A stretch of 64,000 nucleotides of DNA from Granulicella sp. L60 (GCF_009765825.1 NZ_LMUR01000022.1:222087-286086); one strand, 5' to 3'. Counted from the stretch's first letter, positions 51,447-60,549 are shown. Notes: generated by a model from the sequence alone, not told the origin. Translations and numbers: made by a program.

Positions 51447-52859
51447 ATGCGACAAGGACTTCGGGCCCCTCTTTTTTCTTTTTTGATTCTGGGTGTGTTG
51501 CTGTGCGGGCGGGCGCGGGGTGATGCGTCGGTCGGGGTGGTGCCTGCGCGTGGTGGGATGGGAACTGGAGCGGGGTTGCAGGACGCGCCGGGGATCTCGT
51601 GCGATGTGTCGAACACGGTTGTGTATCCGGGAGTGCAGGCTTTTGTTAAGGCTCGGGTGGCGAGTAAGAACGGAGGTCCGTTTCGATACAGCTTTTCGAG
51701 CAGCATGGGCAAGCTGGTGGTCTTTGGACTGGATGGGGAGAATGCAGTGCTGGATACGGCGGGGATGACGCCGGGGCCGATTCGTGTGACGTGCGAGGCT
51801 ACGGATGCGAAGGGGCGTAAAGTTTCGGCGGTGAGTGTGATCAACCTGGCTCCGTGGCCGGTGAAGGGAGCGGAGAGTTTGTCGGCTGCTGAGCTACAGC
51901 GGCGGCAGCGTGCGATGGAGTTGCAGTTCGAGATATCGAGGCTGCAGCAGGAGATGGCGGAGGCAAGGATGGCTGCGTCGCTTGACTCGCCGGGCGAGGC
52001 TATGAAGATGGAGAGCAAGCTGAACGAGCTTCGGGCGCAGCAGGCTGCGTTGAATGTGCCGGGTGCTCCTAGTGGTGAGGGTCGGCCTGCGGGTGTGGGC
52101 GGGCCTACATCGAATGCGGAGCGGCCTACGACTGATGATGGGCGTCCACACGATGCGGCTCGGACTCCGTTGCCGAAGCATGATGCGCCGCCGGGTAAGG
52201 AGAAGCCTCAGACCGGTACGGGGAAGCCTGTGGGGCAAAGGGGTGATGCGGCTGCGGATGGTGTTTACGCCGAGGTGCTGACGATTCAGAGGTGGGAGTC
52301 GCAGTTGAAGATGGGGAGGATGGACTATCTGTTTCCGGCGAAGGTGTCGTTGCCGGGTGCGTTTGCGGCGAGTGTTCTGGTGCATGGGTATGAGGATGTG
52401 GCGGCGCACGTGGAGGCGGGGGCGCAGTCGGTGGGGCTGAAGGTGTCTCCGAGGATGCGCGTGGAGCTGAGTTCGGATCAGCCGGATGAGTTCAAGATTG
52501 AGCCGAGCCAGGCGGACCCGGTGCAGGTGGTGCCGATTGATGGAGCGGCGGAGTGGCGATGGAGGGTGACGCCGCGAGAGCCAGCGCAGGATGGGACGCT
52601 GACGATACGAGCGGTGCTTGTGTATCCGGAGGGGGCGAATAAAGAAGACATTCAGCTGCCGAGTAAGACGGTGCATGTCTCGGTGCAGGTGGGCAGCGTT
52701 TGGGAGTGGATGAAGTATCTGTTCTGGAACGATCCGGTGGGGCTGGTGAAGTATCTGCTGCCGGGTGGGGCGGGGTTTGCGTTTGTGGCGGGGCTGGTGG
52801 CTTGGTGGTGGAAGCGAAGGCATCCGGCGGAGAAAGACGAAGAGAAAGATAAAGAGTGA
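51447..52859 (+). CDS. Large exported/membrane protein of unknown function
   Basis: A 470-residue protein. A signal peptide (LFSFLILGVLLCGRARG) is followed by an immunoglobulin-like beta domain at about residues 45-140 (PGISCDVSNTVVYPGVQAF, GPIRVTCEATDAKGRKVSAV). A coiled-coil stretch follows (AAELQRRQRAMELQFEISRL, MKMESKLNELRAQQAALNV), then a proline/glycine/aspartate-rich linker and a second beta-rich domain (YAEVLTIQRWESQLKMGRMD, WRWRVTPREPAQDGTLTIRA). The C terminus has one membrane segment and a charged KDEEKDKE tail in the cytoplasm. I recognise no named family. GGAGGCCGCT supports the ATG at 51447. It follows the GT39 gene on the same strand by about 130 bases. Confidence 0.75.
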   Translation: MRQGLRAPLFSFLILGVLLCGRARGDASVGVVPARGGMGTGAGLQDAPGISCDVSNTVVYPGVQAFVKARVASKNGGPFRYSFSSSMGKLVVFGLDGENAVLDTAGMTPGPIRVTCEATDAKGRKVSAVSVINLAPWPVKGAESLSAAELQRRQRAMELQFEISRLQQEMAEARMAASLDSPGEAMKMESKLNELRAQQAALNVPGAPSGEGRPAGVGGPTSNAERPTTDDGRPHDAARTPLPKHDAPPGKEKPQTGTGKPVGQRGDAAADGVYAEVLTIQRWESQLKMGRMDYLFPAKVSLPGAFAASVLVHGYEDVAAHVEAGAQSVGLKVSPRMRVELSSDQPDEFKIEPSQADPVQVVPIDGAAEWRWRVTPREPAQDGTLTIRAVLVYPEGANKEDIQLPSKTVHVSVQVGSVWEWMKYLFWNDPVGLVKYLLPGGAGFAFVAGLVAWWWKRRHPAEKDEEKDKE

Positions 52860-52863
52860 AGAG

Positions 52864-52904
52864 ACGACCGCCGCGGCTGTGGGATGCTGAGTCGCGGCGG
52901 TCGT
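52864..52904. terminator. Bidirectional terminator between convergent genes
   Basis: ACGACCGCCGCG (52864-52875) and CGCGGCGGTCGT (52893-52904) form a perfect 12-bp stem, with TTTGGTT after it on the plus strand and the glycosidase stop 11 bases away on the other strand. Confidence 0.75.
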
Positions 52905-52914
52905 TTGGTTATGG

Positions 52915-54825
52915 TTATTCGGGTTTGTCGAAGACTTTGTCCTGGTAGGCCTTTTGGAGGATGGAGAAGGCTTGCTTCTTTTGTCCCTGGTCGGAGACGA
53001 GGCCCTTGCGGTTGAAGTTGTCCTGGATGCCGGTGTTGAGGCGACGGGGGGAGCGGAAGTCCATGAGGATCCATGGGCTGGTGCCGGAGAGCTGCGGGAT
53101 GCGGCGGAGCATGGCGATCTGGTGTTTGTAGAGCTCGGCCTGATACTCCTCGGTCCAGATGGCGGGGTCGGTGGTGCCGGCGGGTGCGTGGTTGCCGAAG
53201 CGGGCGTCGCCGCCCCACTCGGACATGATGAGGGGCTTCTGGTAGTGGATGTCCCAGGTGGTGTGGTCGATGCCGGCGAGTTTTTGCTCGTACCAGCCGA
53301 CGTACTCGTTGGTGCCGATGACGTCGAGGGCTTTGCCGAGCGGGTCGTCGACGATCTTGGTGGTGCCGGTGCCGTCGGGATTCTTCTCGGTGCGGACGAG
53401 GAGGGCGGCGGTGACGAGGCGGGTGGGGTCGAGCTGGCGGGTGAGGTCGGCCAGGGTGGTGAGGTACTTGGTGCGGGCTTCGTTGTTGGGGGTTTCGTTG
53501 GCGACGGACCAGAGGACAATGGAGGCTTTGTTGCGGTCGCGGCGGATCATCTCGGAGAGCTGCTGTTTGGATTTGGCGAGGACGGCGGGGTTGTCGAACT
53601 GGAGCGCCCAGTAGTCGGGGATCTCGGACCAGACCATGATGCCGAGGCGGTCGGCGGCGCGGGTCATGCGTTCGTCGTGGGGGTAGTGGGCGAGACGGAT
53701 GTAGTTGCAGCCTAGTTCTTTGGCCCAGCCGAGGAGGGTGTCGACGTCTTTTTCGGAGTAGGCGCGGCCGGTGCGGTAGGGGGCTTCGGCGTGGACGGAG
53801 ACGCCGCGGAGGAAGACGGGTTTACCGTTGAGCAGGATCTGGGTGCCGCGGGCTTCGATGGTGCGGAAGCCGATCTGGGTTTGAATGAGGTCGTAATGAG
53901 CCGTGCGGCGCGGGCGAACGCTGTCGCCTGTTGCTCCGCCCTGCATAGTTAAGCTGTGGGATATGTGAACTGTGTAGAGCTTAGGATTTTCCGGAGACCA
54001 TAGGCTGATGGATTTAACGGGCAGGGAGATTATTGCTCTGGATTGTTCGTCGGTTTTGGCAATGACATATGCCTGGAGTTCGGGGATCGAGACTGCAACC
54101 GAAAGTCCGGCGGGCGCGCCTTCTACGTGGACGTAGCCTTCGATGAGGGAGTGGTCGGTGCGGCTGAGGTGGAGGTCGTAGTCGTCGATGAACTGGGTGG
54201 GGACGGTGACGAGGGAGACGTCGCGGGTGAGGCCGCCGTAGTTCCACCAGTCGGTCTGGAGGGTGGGGACGCCGTCGGCGAGGCGGGTGTCGTCGACGGA
54301 GATGACGACGAAGTTTTTGCCGGGGGTAACGACGCTGGTGATGTCGCAGTCGAAGGGGGTGAAGCCGCCCTCATGCTCGCAGACTTTTTTTGTGTTGACC
54401 CAGACGAAGGAGCGGTAGTTGGCGGCGCCGATGTGGAGGAAGGTGCGGGTGTCGGGCTTCGGGGTGAAGTCGAAGTCTTTTTGATACCAGACGACGCCCT
54501 CGTAGTAGAGGAGGTCGGGGCGCTGGGTGTTCCAGTCGCCGGGGACTTTGAGTGTGGGGGCGGTGGCGAAGTTGTAGTCGTGGGGTTCGCCGTGGGGATC
54601 GAAGGGGGCGTTCATGAAGAAGCCGTCTTTGCGAATCTCCTGGTGGAAGGTGTAGAGGCCGGTGGAGTAGGGGTCGACGATGGCGTGCCAGTCGCCGTCG
54701 AGTGAGGTGGAGGTGCGGTGGTCTACATCGACGAGGAGGGTGGTGTTGGTTGGGGTCTGCGAGTGGGCGGCGGTTGCGGCAAGGAGGATTGCGGCGAGGA
54801 GGGTGCGGATTGCGGACTGCGGCAT
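52915..54825 (-). CDS. Exported glycoside hydrolase family 2 enzyme (beta-glucuronidase-like)
   Basis: A 636-residue exported glycosidase with a signal peptide (TLLAAILLAATAAHSQ). The jellyroll sugar-binding domain spans about 30-210 (LLYYEGVVWYQKDFDF, GGFTPFDCDITSVV), an immunoglobulin-like domain about 215-320, and the TIM barrel from about 322 (GFRTIEARGTQILLNGKPVF, LRGVSVHAEAP). The acid/base is E444 in WSVANETPNNEA and the nucleophile E536 in MSEWGGDARFGNHAP. The spacing and RLAHYPHDERM match beta-glucuronidase and beta-galactosidase-type GH2. It acts on plant or bacterial glycans outside the cytoplasm; the exact sugar is not determined. It is a single gene, with a terminator at its 3' end. 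Confidence 0.93.
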   Translation of the reverse strand: MPQSAIRTLLAAILLAATAAHSQTPTNTTLLVDVDHRTSTSLDGDWHAIVDPYSTGLYTFHQEIRKDGFFMNAPFDPHGEPHDYNFATAPTLKVPGDWNTQRPDLLYYEGVVWYQKDFDFTPKPDTRTFLHIGAANYRSFVWVNTKKVCEHEGGFTPFDCDITSVVTPGKNFVVISVDDTRLADGVPTLQTDWWNYGGLTRDVSLVTVPTQFIDDYDLHLSRTDHSLIEGYVHVEGAPAGLSVAVSIPELQAYVIAKTDEQSRAIISLPVKSISLWSPENPKLYTVHISHSLTMQGGATGDSVRPRRTAHYDLIQTQIGFRTIEARGTQILLNGKPVFLRGVSVHAEAPYRTGRAYSEKDVDTLLGWAKELGCNYIRLAHYPHDERMTRAADRLGIMVWSEIPDYWALQFDNPAVLAKSKQQLSEMIRRDRNKASIVLWSVANETPNNEARTKYLTTLADLTRQLDPTRLVTAALLVRTEKNPDGTGTTKIVDDPLGKALDVIGTNEYVGWYEQKLAGIDHTTWDIHYQKPLIMSEWGGDARFGNHAPAGTTDPAIWTEEYQAELYKHQIAMLRRIPQLSGTSPWILMDFRSPRRLNTGIQDNFNRKGLVSDQGQKKQAFSILQKAYQDKVFDKPE

Positions 54826-54936
54826 GAGTGGTCTCCGGTGCGATTGGTGAGCGTGGGTGGGGCGGAAAAGAGGCTCGGAGACATAATACTTCGCTCTTTG
54901 AACAATTGCTTGAGGGATTGGAGGAGGAGCGAATGT

Positions 54937-57900
54937 TCAAGCGAGTGGTGATGGTAGAGGGTGATGTTTAGTGGGTGGTGGTGGGTGGGTTTCTGGGGTG
55001 TGGGTTTCGGCGAGGGGGAGGAAGAGGGAGAAGATGGTCCCGTGGTGGACGGGGTGTTGGGAGCTGCGCAGGGTGAGGCGGCCCTGGTGGCGGTTGATGA
55101 TGCCGGAGGAGATCCAGAGGCCGAGGCCGGTGCCGTTGAGGTCCTTGGTGGTGAAGAAGGGTTCGAAGAGGCGGGCCTGTACGGCGGGGGACATGCCGTG
55201 GCCGGTGTCGGCGATGGTGATGCGGATGCCGCGGCGGGGAGCGGGGAAGGCGGGGGAGAGGTCGGTGGCGTCGTGGGCGCGGATGAGGAGGCGGCCGCCG
55301 TGGCGCATGGCGTCGATGGCGTTGGCGATGAGGTTGTTGAGGACCTGGCGGATGTCGTTTTCGAAGCAGAGGATGGTGGTGACAGCGGCGTAGGAGGCTT
55401 CGACGCGGATGTTGGAGTTGGCGAGTCGTCCCTGGTAGAGGTTGAGGACGGCATCGACGAGGTCTCTGGCGGTGACGCGGGTTGCGCCTACGGCCTGGCG
55501 GTGGAAGCGGAGGGTCTGGGTGGCGATCTGGCAGACGCGTGATAGTTCGGCCTGGGCGGTTTGGACGTACTGGCGGACGGTCTCGGGGAGCTCGTCGGAG
55601 AGGTTGATGAGGAAGAGTAGGTTGGTGATGGCTTCGAGGGGGTTGTTGATCTCGTGCGAGATGGAGCTGGCGAGGCGGCCGACGGCGGCGAGCTTCTCGC
55701 TCTGGATGAGGGCGGCCTCGGCTTTTTTCTGGTGGGTGATGTCGAGGGTAGCGGTGGCGATGGCCTGGATGGAGCCATCGGGGGCGAAGACGGGAGAGTA
55801 GTTGAGGTTGAAGAAGTGTTTTTCGCCGGGGCGTGAGGGGAACTCGCCTTCGATGAGATGGCGCTGCATGGTTTTGGTGGCGAGGACCTGCTCGAAGATC
55901 TCGCGGACGCCGCTGGGGGCAATGTCGGTGATGGGACGGCCGATGATCTCCTCGGGAGGGAGGCCGATGATCTCGGCGAGGCGGTCATTGAGACGGAGGT
56001 AGCGGAAGTCGACGGGGTCGAAGAGGCCGAGGCCGACGGGTGCGGTGCGGTAGACGGTTTCGAGTTCGGCGCGCTGGCGCTCGGTCTCTTCCTGACGGCG
56101 CTGGAGGGTCTCGGCGAAGGTCTTGCGGTCGTCGATGTCGAGAGCTACGCCGAGCCAGTGGAGGACTCTGCCGGAGTCGTCGCGGACGGCCTGGGCGCGG
56201 AGCCACCACCAGCGAGCATGGCTGTCGTGGGCGCGTATCATACGGGCTTCGATGTCGAAGACGGAGCCGGTGGCGACGGAGTGGGACCAGCGTTCCATGA
56301 GGCGGTTGTGGTCGTCGGGGTGAAAGGCGTCGAGCCAGCCCATGCCGCCGAGCTCTTCGACGGTGTGGCCGATGTAGTCGAGGAAGCCCTGGTTGGCGTA
56401 GGTGATGGAGCCGTCGGGCGCGCCCATCCAGATGGCCTGGGGGTTGAGATCGGCGAGGACTCGGTAGCGAGCTTCGCTGGCTACGAGGGCTTCTTCGTTC
56501 TTCTTGCGGCTGTTGATGTCGATGGTCATGCCGCGGAGGCTGGTGGGTTCGCCGTCGACGAAGACGGCCTGGCCGCGGCTTTCGAGCCAGAGGATGCTGC
56601 CATCGGCGGCGCGGACCTGGAACTCCTGCACGATCATCTGGCCGGACTCGATGGCGGCCTGGGCGCATGCGGCGATGATGGGAATGTACTCGGGGACGAC
56701 GATATTTTTGAAGGCTCGGAAGTCGGGGATCTCGGCGAAGGGATGGCCGAAGACGGGATAGGAGCCTGCGCCGAAGGTGGCTTTGCCGGTGGCGTAGTCG
56801 ATGTCCCAGGTGGCGACCTGGGCGGTGTGTTGGACGGCGGCGAGGAGGTTCTGCTGCTGCTTGAGGACGAGGTCGGACTGACGGCGTGCGGTGACGTCGC
56901 GGAAGAAGATGACGACGCCGCCGTCGTAGGGGCGGCACTGCTGGGCGAGCCAGAGGTTGAGAGGCTCGGGATAGAAGATCTCGAACTCTGCGGGGATGCG
57001 CTGATCCATGGCGCGGTGGTAGTGGAAGAGGATCTCGGGAGATTGGAGAGCGGCGGGAAATTCGCGCCAGAGATTTTTGCCGAGGAGGTCGCGCCTGGGG
57101 CTGAGGAGCTCTTTGGCGCGGCGGTTGAGGAAGGTGTAGTTCCAGTCGCGGTTGAGGCTGACGACGGCGTCGGTGGTGATCTCGAGCACCTGGCTGAGGT
57201 GACGGGCGGAGGCGTCGCGAAGAAGCTCCGCACCTTTGCGGTCGGTGACGTCGCTGGAGAAGATGACGATGCCGTCTTCGTGGGGGCGGACGAGGACCTT
57301 GAACCAGATGTCGAGGGGCGCGGGGTAGTAGGCCTCGAACTCGGTGGGGACGCGACGCTCCATAGTGGCGAGGTAGTTGGAGCGGAAGGGCTCCTGCTGG
57401 TTGGAGGGGAAGCGCTCCCAGAGGTTTTCGCCTACGAGGGTGTCGGTCTTGAGGATGGCGAGCGCGGCGCGGTTGGCGAAGGTGCAGATCCAGTTGCGAT
57501 CGATGCAGACGATTGAGTCGGGCGAGGCGTCGAAGATCTGTTGGAATCTGCGGTCGGCCTGGTTGCGGAGGGCTTCAGCCTGCTTGCGGTCGGTAATGTC
57601 GCGGTAGTAGACGGCGATGCCTTCGTCGGTGGGTAGGACGTGGATGTCTACCCAGAGGCCGAAGGGTTTGTAGAAGTGTTCGATCCGCTGGGGGACACGA
57701 GTCTGCATGACGGCTCGGTAGCAGTCTTCGACGTCGGTGCCGAGAGTCTCGGGGAAGAGCTCCCAGTGGATTTTGCTGCCGATATCCCTGGGCTGGAGGC
57801 GGCTGATTCGAGCGGCTTCGGCGTTGGCGTAGGTGATGGTCCAGTTGCGGTCGAAGCAGAGGATGGCCTCGGGCAGATGCGCGAGCAGGTTAGCGGAACG

Positions 57901-57984
57901 AGTGTGGCTGGTCTCTGCTTCGGCGCGTGCGGGGGTGCGTTGTTCCGACGAGTTGAAGGCGTTATCGATGGAGGAGTCGGGCAT
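54937..57984 (-). CDS. Six-PAS sensor histidine kinase (orphan)
   Basis: A 1015-residue soluble kinase without membrane segments, so it senses cytoplasmic signals. Six PAS domains occupy residues about 30-740; PAS1-3 are closely related to each other (AILCFDRNWTITYAN, SIVCIDRNWICTFAN, AVVSLNRDWNYTFLN; each ending near DITDRK/DVTDRK/DVTARR), followed by three more divergent PAS domains with PAC-like ends (IDINSRKK, LDIDDRK, LDITHQK). The HisKA histidine is H777 in SISHEINNPLEAI. The ATPase domain has N884 (NLIANAID), DTGHG at 926-930 and GTGLGL at 951-956. The tail is proline/histidine rich. No response regulator gene is adjacent. No haem, flavin or quinone ligand residue was identified by eye. 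Confidence 0.95.
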   Translation of the reverse strand: MPDSSIDNAFNSSEQRTPARAEAETSHTRSANLLAHLPEAILCFDRNWTITYANAEAARISRLQPRDIGSKIHWELFPETLGTDVEDCYRAVMQTRVPQRIEHFYKPFGLWVDIHVLPTDEGIAVYYRDITDRKQAEALRNQADRRFQQIFDASPDSIVCIDRNWICTFANRAALAILKTDTLVGENLWERFPSNQQEPFRSNYLATMERRVPTEFEAYYPAPLDIWFKVLVRPHEDGIVIFSSDVTDRKGAELLRDASARHLSQVLEITTDAVVSLNRDWNYTFLNRRAKELLSPRRDLLGKNLWREFPAALQSPEILFHYHRAMDQRIPAEFEIFYPEPLNLWLAQQCRPYDGGVVIFFRDVTARRQSDLVLKQQQNLLAAVQHTAQVATWDIDYATGKATFGAGSYPVFGHPFAEIPDFRAFKNIVVPEYIPIIAACAQAAIESGQMIVQEFQVRAADGSILWLESRGQAVFVDGEPTSLRGMTIDINSRKKNEEALVASEARYRVLADLNPQAIWMGAPDGSITYANQGFLDYIGHTVEELGGMGWLDAFHPDDHNRLMERWSHSVATGSVFDIEARMIRAHDSHARWWWLRAQAVRDDSGRVLHWLGVALDIDDRKTFAETLQRRQEETERQRAELETVYRTAPVGLGLFDPVDFRYLRLNDRLAEIIGLPPEEIIGRPITDIAPSGVREIFEQVLATKTMQRHLIEGEFPSRPGEKHFFNLNYSPVFAPDGSIQAIATATLDITHQKKAEAALIQSEKLAAVGRLASSISHEINNPLEAITNLLFLINLSDELPETVRQYVQTAQAELSRVCQIATQTLRFHRQAVGATRVTARDLVDAVLNLYQGRLANSNIRVEASYAAVTTILCFENDIRQVLNNLIANAIDAMRHGGRLLIRAHDATDLSPAFPAPRRGIRITIADTGHGMSPAVQARLFEPFFTTKDLNGTGLGLWISSGIINRHQGRLTLRSSQHPVHHGTIFSLFLPLAETHTPETHPPPPTKHHPLPSPLA

Positions 57985-58013
57985 GACGATACGCTGAAGG
58001 GCGATGCTTCATC

Positions 58014-58724
58014 TTACAGAGGCTGGGTTGGGGATGTACGGATTTCGGCGCTCGATTCGAGACGGTCAACGCGGCTCTGCAGGGCTTGCAGCGCGGTGGT
58101 AAGGGCGGCGATCTCCGCTTCAAGTTGGGCGAGGCGTTGGGTGGATGAGGAGGAGGGGTCGGTTCGGTCGGGACGGTCGAGTCGTTCGGGGACGGAGACG
58201 GATAGGTCAGATGGGTCGCCGAGGAGGTGGGCGTAGCGGGCTTCGCGGGAGCCGGGCTGGCGGGGCAGGATGATGGTGAGGGGGCCCGTGCTGTCGGGGG
58301 CGATCTCGTCGGCGGGTGGACGGGAGGAGAGGCGTTCGAGTGTGGACTGGACGGCGGCGAGGTCATCGAAGGTGTAGAGGCGGTCGGCGCGGCTGCGGAG
58401 TTCGCCGGGGGTTTGAGGGCCGCGTAGGATGAGGAGGCAGAGGACAGCGGTCTCGTCGCGGCGGAGGTTAAGGACGGTGCGGATGCGGTGCTCGTACTTG
58501 GGGACGCGGGCGTCGCGGACGGAGGTGACGAGGGCGAGGTCTTCGAGGGAGTGAATGGCCTGGCGGACCTCGTCTTCGGTGAGGTCGAGCACGGGATCGC
58601 GGCTGGAGCGTTGGTTGCAGGCGTTGATGAGGGCGTTGAGGGAGAGTGGATAGTTCTCGGGGGTGGCGATCTCTTTTTCGATGAGGGAGCCGAGGACGCG
58701 GAGCTGGAGGTGATCGAGGTGCAT
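58014..58724 (-). CDS. YceH-like (DUF480/UPF0502) protein
   Basis: A 236-residue cytoplasmic protein. The DUF480 core is MHLDHLQLRVLGSLIEKEIA, TPENYPLSLNALINACNQRS, then DPVLDLTEDEVRQAIHSLED and GPQTPGELRSRADRLYTFDD, which form tandem winged-helix folds. The C terminus from about residue 175 is a polar linker followed by a coiled coil (QLEAEIAALTTALQALQSRV). The start at 58724 opens the conserved core, although the frame is open 32 codons further up; no Shine-Dalgarno is seen for either. Its role is not known; winged-helix folds suggest nucleic-acid binding. It is 30 bases downstream of nothing on this strand and precedes the histidine kinase by 29 bases in the same direction, so they may share a transcript. 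Confidence 0.9.
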   Translation of the reverse strand: MHLDHLQLRVLGSLIEKEIATPENYPLSLNALINACNQRSSRDPVLDLTEDEVRQAIHSLEDLALVTSVRDARVPKYEHRIRTVLNLRRDETAVLCLLILRGPQTPGELRSRADRLYTFDDLAAVQSTLERLSSRPPADEIAPDSTGPLTIILPRQPGSREARYAHLLGDPSDLSVSVPERLDRPDRTDPSSSSTQRLAQLEAEIAALTTALQALQSRVDRLESSAEIRTSPTQPL

Positions 58725-59114
58725 AGCTATAAGGGTGCCATAGGCTGGGCCTGGGTGTGTGGTTTCGCGGGGGAGAGGATGCATGTGGGGCAGTGATTGT
58801 GGTTTGGTGGGTTGGCTCATTGTCGGGGTGGGTGAGCCGATATGTCTCTTTAGGATGAGTGGTTTGGTCTTTTGTTTACGGGGTAGCTTGATGTCGATAT
58901 CTGGGATAAATTGTTGCAGTGAATAGGCTTATGGATTTTTGATTGTGATGTACTGTGTTTCAATCGTGTATCGAAGGGATGACACTAAAGTTACAGTCCG
59001 GCGATAGTTTATTTCGTATTGGTCCGGTAGACTTAAGATAGCGAATGAGTAGTGGTAAATCGCATTAGGGATTTCCATTCGCAAGAACGACGATAACTAC
59101 GGCCAGGAGTGCTA
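58725..59114. other. Divergent intergenic region, AT-rich in its second half
   Basis: About 390 bases between the divergent YceH-like and YcbK-like genes. Positions 58890-59080 are AT-rich and contain several -10-like hexamers (for example TAAGAT at about 59035). No hairpin, repeat or small gene stands out. CCAGGAGTGCTA is the ribosome binding site of the downstream gene. Confidence 0.5.
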
Positions 59115-59861
59115 ATGGGATTGCAGCGAAGAGGTGTCGCTTTGGCGGCGGTGGTGGGGATGGTTCTTGTGGGTGCGAGCAGTTTCTCCTGGGCCAGGAC
59201 GGTGCGGACGCGGGTGCATGCTGGGCTTCGGAGCTCGATGCGGATGAAGACGCATCCGGTGGAGATGACGGGCGAAGAGGTTGTGCCGGGGGTGATGCCG
59301 GTTGACTCGTCCGCCGAGGCGCCGGAGGGTGCAAAACCCTACACGCTGCATATGCTGAATCTGCATACGGGTGAGGCGTTGGATGTGGTGTACCGGATCG
59401 GTGACACCTATGTTCCTGATGCGCTGGCGAAGTTGAATTATTTTTTGCGGGACCGTCATACGCAGGATGTAATCGAGTATGAGCCGAAGGAGTTCGACGT
59501 GCTACATGCGATGATGGCGCGGCTGGGTCGGGCGGAGGGCGTGATCGACGTGGTGTGTGGATACCGGACGCCGGAGACGAATGCGGCGCTGCGGCACGGG
59601 TCGCCGAGGACTGGAGTGGCAGAACACAGCCAGCATATGGAAGGACATGCGATTGATCTGCGGGTGCCGGGCGAGTCGACGACGCAGGTAAGGGATGCGG
59701 CACTTTCGCTGCGCGCAGGCGGCGTGGGTTTCTATCCGGTGAATCAGTTTGTGCATGTGGATGTGGGACCGGTGAGGGAGTGGGCGTTTGGTGCTGCACC
59801 TCCGCGACCGGGACGGCGGGTTCGCCGGGCTCATGGGTCGGGGACCGTTTCCGGGGAATAG
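59115..59861 (+). CDS. YcbK-like (DUF882/M15A) exported peptidoglycan peptidase
   Basis: A 248-residue exported zinc peptidase. The N terminus (MGLQRRGVALAAVVGMVLVG, then ASSFSWA) is a signal sequence with a twin-arginine-like RR pair, which is common in YcbK relatives. The DUF882 domain follows: LNLHTGEALDVVYR, LNYFLRDRHTQDV, DVVCGYRTPETNAAL, then SQHMEGHAIDLRV carrying H174 and D181, and FVHVDVGPVREW with H214 as the third zinc ligand. MepK-type members cut the 3-3 cross-links of peptidoglycan. ATG 59115 follows AGGAGTGCTA; a GTG two codons upstream is possible. The tail is arginine-rich. A terminator follows the gene. Confidence 0.92.
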   Translation: MGLQRRGVALAAVVGMVLVGASSFSWARTVRTRVHAGLRSSMRMKTHPVEMTGEEVVPGVMPVDSSAEAPEGAKPYTLHMLNLHTGEALDVVYRIGDTYVPDALAKLNYFLRDRHTQDVIEYEPKEFDVLHAMMARLGRAEGVIDVVCGYRTPETNAALRHGSPRTGVAEHSQHMEGHAIDLRVPGESTTQVRDAALSLRAGGVGFYPVNQFVHVDVGPVREWAFGAAPPRPGRRVRRAHGSGTVSGE

Positions 59862-59908
59862 TGAGCGAGTAGATTGATTTCAGTGGTGCAGATTTCAGAA
59901 GTGCAGAG

Positions 59909-59932
59909 GGCTCCGGGTTTCCGGGGCCTTTT
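59909..59932 (+). terminator. Terminator of the YcbK-like gene
   Basis: GGCTCCGG (59909-59916) pairs with CCGGGGCC (59921-59928) with one wobble and a 4-base loop, followed by TTTT. Confidence 0.75.
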
Positions 59933-59971
59933 GCGTTGAGGTCGAATAGACGGGTTAGCTGCAGCGGGCTT

Positions 59972-59999
59972 TTGTTTGGGTGGAGGGGTTGGCTATACT
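59972..59999 (+). promoter_or_regulatory. Promoter of a probably leaderless gene
   Basis: TTGTTT (59972-59977) and TATACT (59994-59999) are spaced by 16 bases. The -10 box ends 7 bases before the ATG at 60007, so transcription would start at or next to the start codon, and no Shine-Dalgarno is present. Confidence 0.5.
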
Positions 60000-60006
60000 T
60001 CGCCGC

Positions 60007-60537
60007 ATGGATCTTCTGCGGCGAGAACTTCGAGTGGCGAGGTGGGGCTTGCCGCTTGCGCGGGCTGTTGCAGAGCGGATCGGTGGAGATAAGGCTGCGG
60101 TGCGGACTTTGGTGCGGGAGCTGTTTGGGGATGATGTAGAAGTTCGAAAGCGGGCGGCGGATGTGGCGCGGCGGATGACAGAGAGGGATGGTGCGCTCCT
60201 TGTGCCTTATGCGGATGAGCTTACCGGGTTGCTGGAGACGCTGCCGGTGGAAGAGTCGCGGACGCGGTGGCATCTGGGATTAGTGGTGCCGCGGATTGCG
60301 TGTACGCGGGCGCAGAGACTGCGGGTGGCCAGGACGATGTCGTTACTTGCTAAGGATGAGAGCAATGTGGTGCGGTGTTCGGCGGTGGAGGGGATGGGGC
60401 TGCTGGCTGTTCGAGAAGCGAGTCTGAGAGATGAGGCGGAAGAGATGATGGAGAGATTTTTGCGGGAGGGGACAAAGGCGATGAAGTGCCGGGCTCGGCT
60501 TGCGACGCAGAGGTTGACGAGAGCTGAGAGACGATGA
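60007..60537 (+). CDS. HEAT-repeat-like hypothetical protein
   Basis: A 176-residue all-helical cytoplasmic protein. Repeating 35-40 residue helical hairpins are visible: LARAVAERIGGDKAAVRTLV, ELFGDDVEVRKRAADVARRM, LLAKDESNVVRCSAVEGMGL and LATQRLTRAERR at the end. The V-x-R-K/C-x-A-x-x-V/G pattern is typical of HEAT repeats, which act as protein-binding scaffolds. No specific family is recognised. I chose the ATG at 60007 over one 27 bases upstream because of the promoter position. It converges on the radical SAM gene, separated by a shared terminator. Confidence 0.75.
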   Translation: MDLLRRELRVARWGLPLARAVAERIGGDKAAVRTLVRELFGDDVEVRKRAADVARRMTERDGALLVPYADELTGLLETLPVEESRTRWHLGLVVPRIACTRAQRLRVARTMSLLAKDESNVVRCSAVEGMGLLAVREASLRDEAEEMMERFLREGTKAMKCRARLATQRLTRAERR

Positions 60538-60549
60538 AACTTATATACA

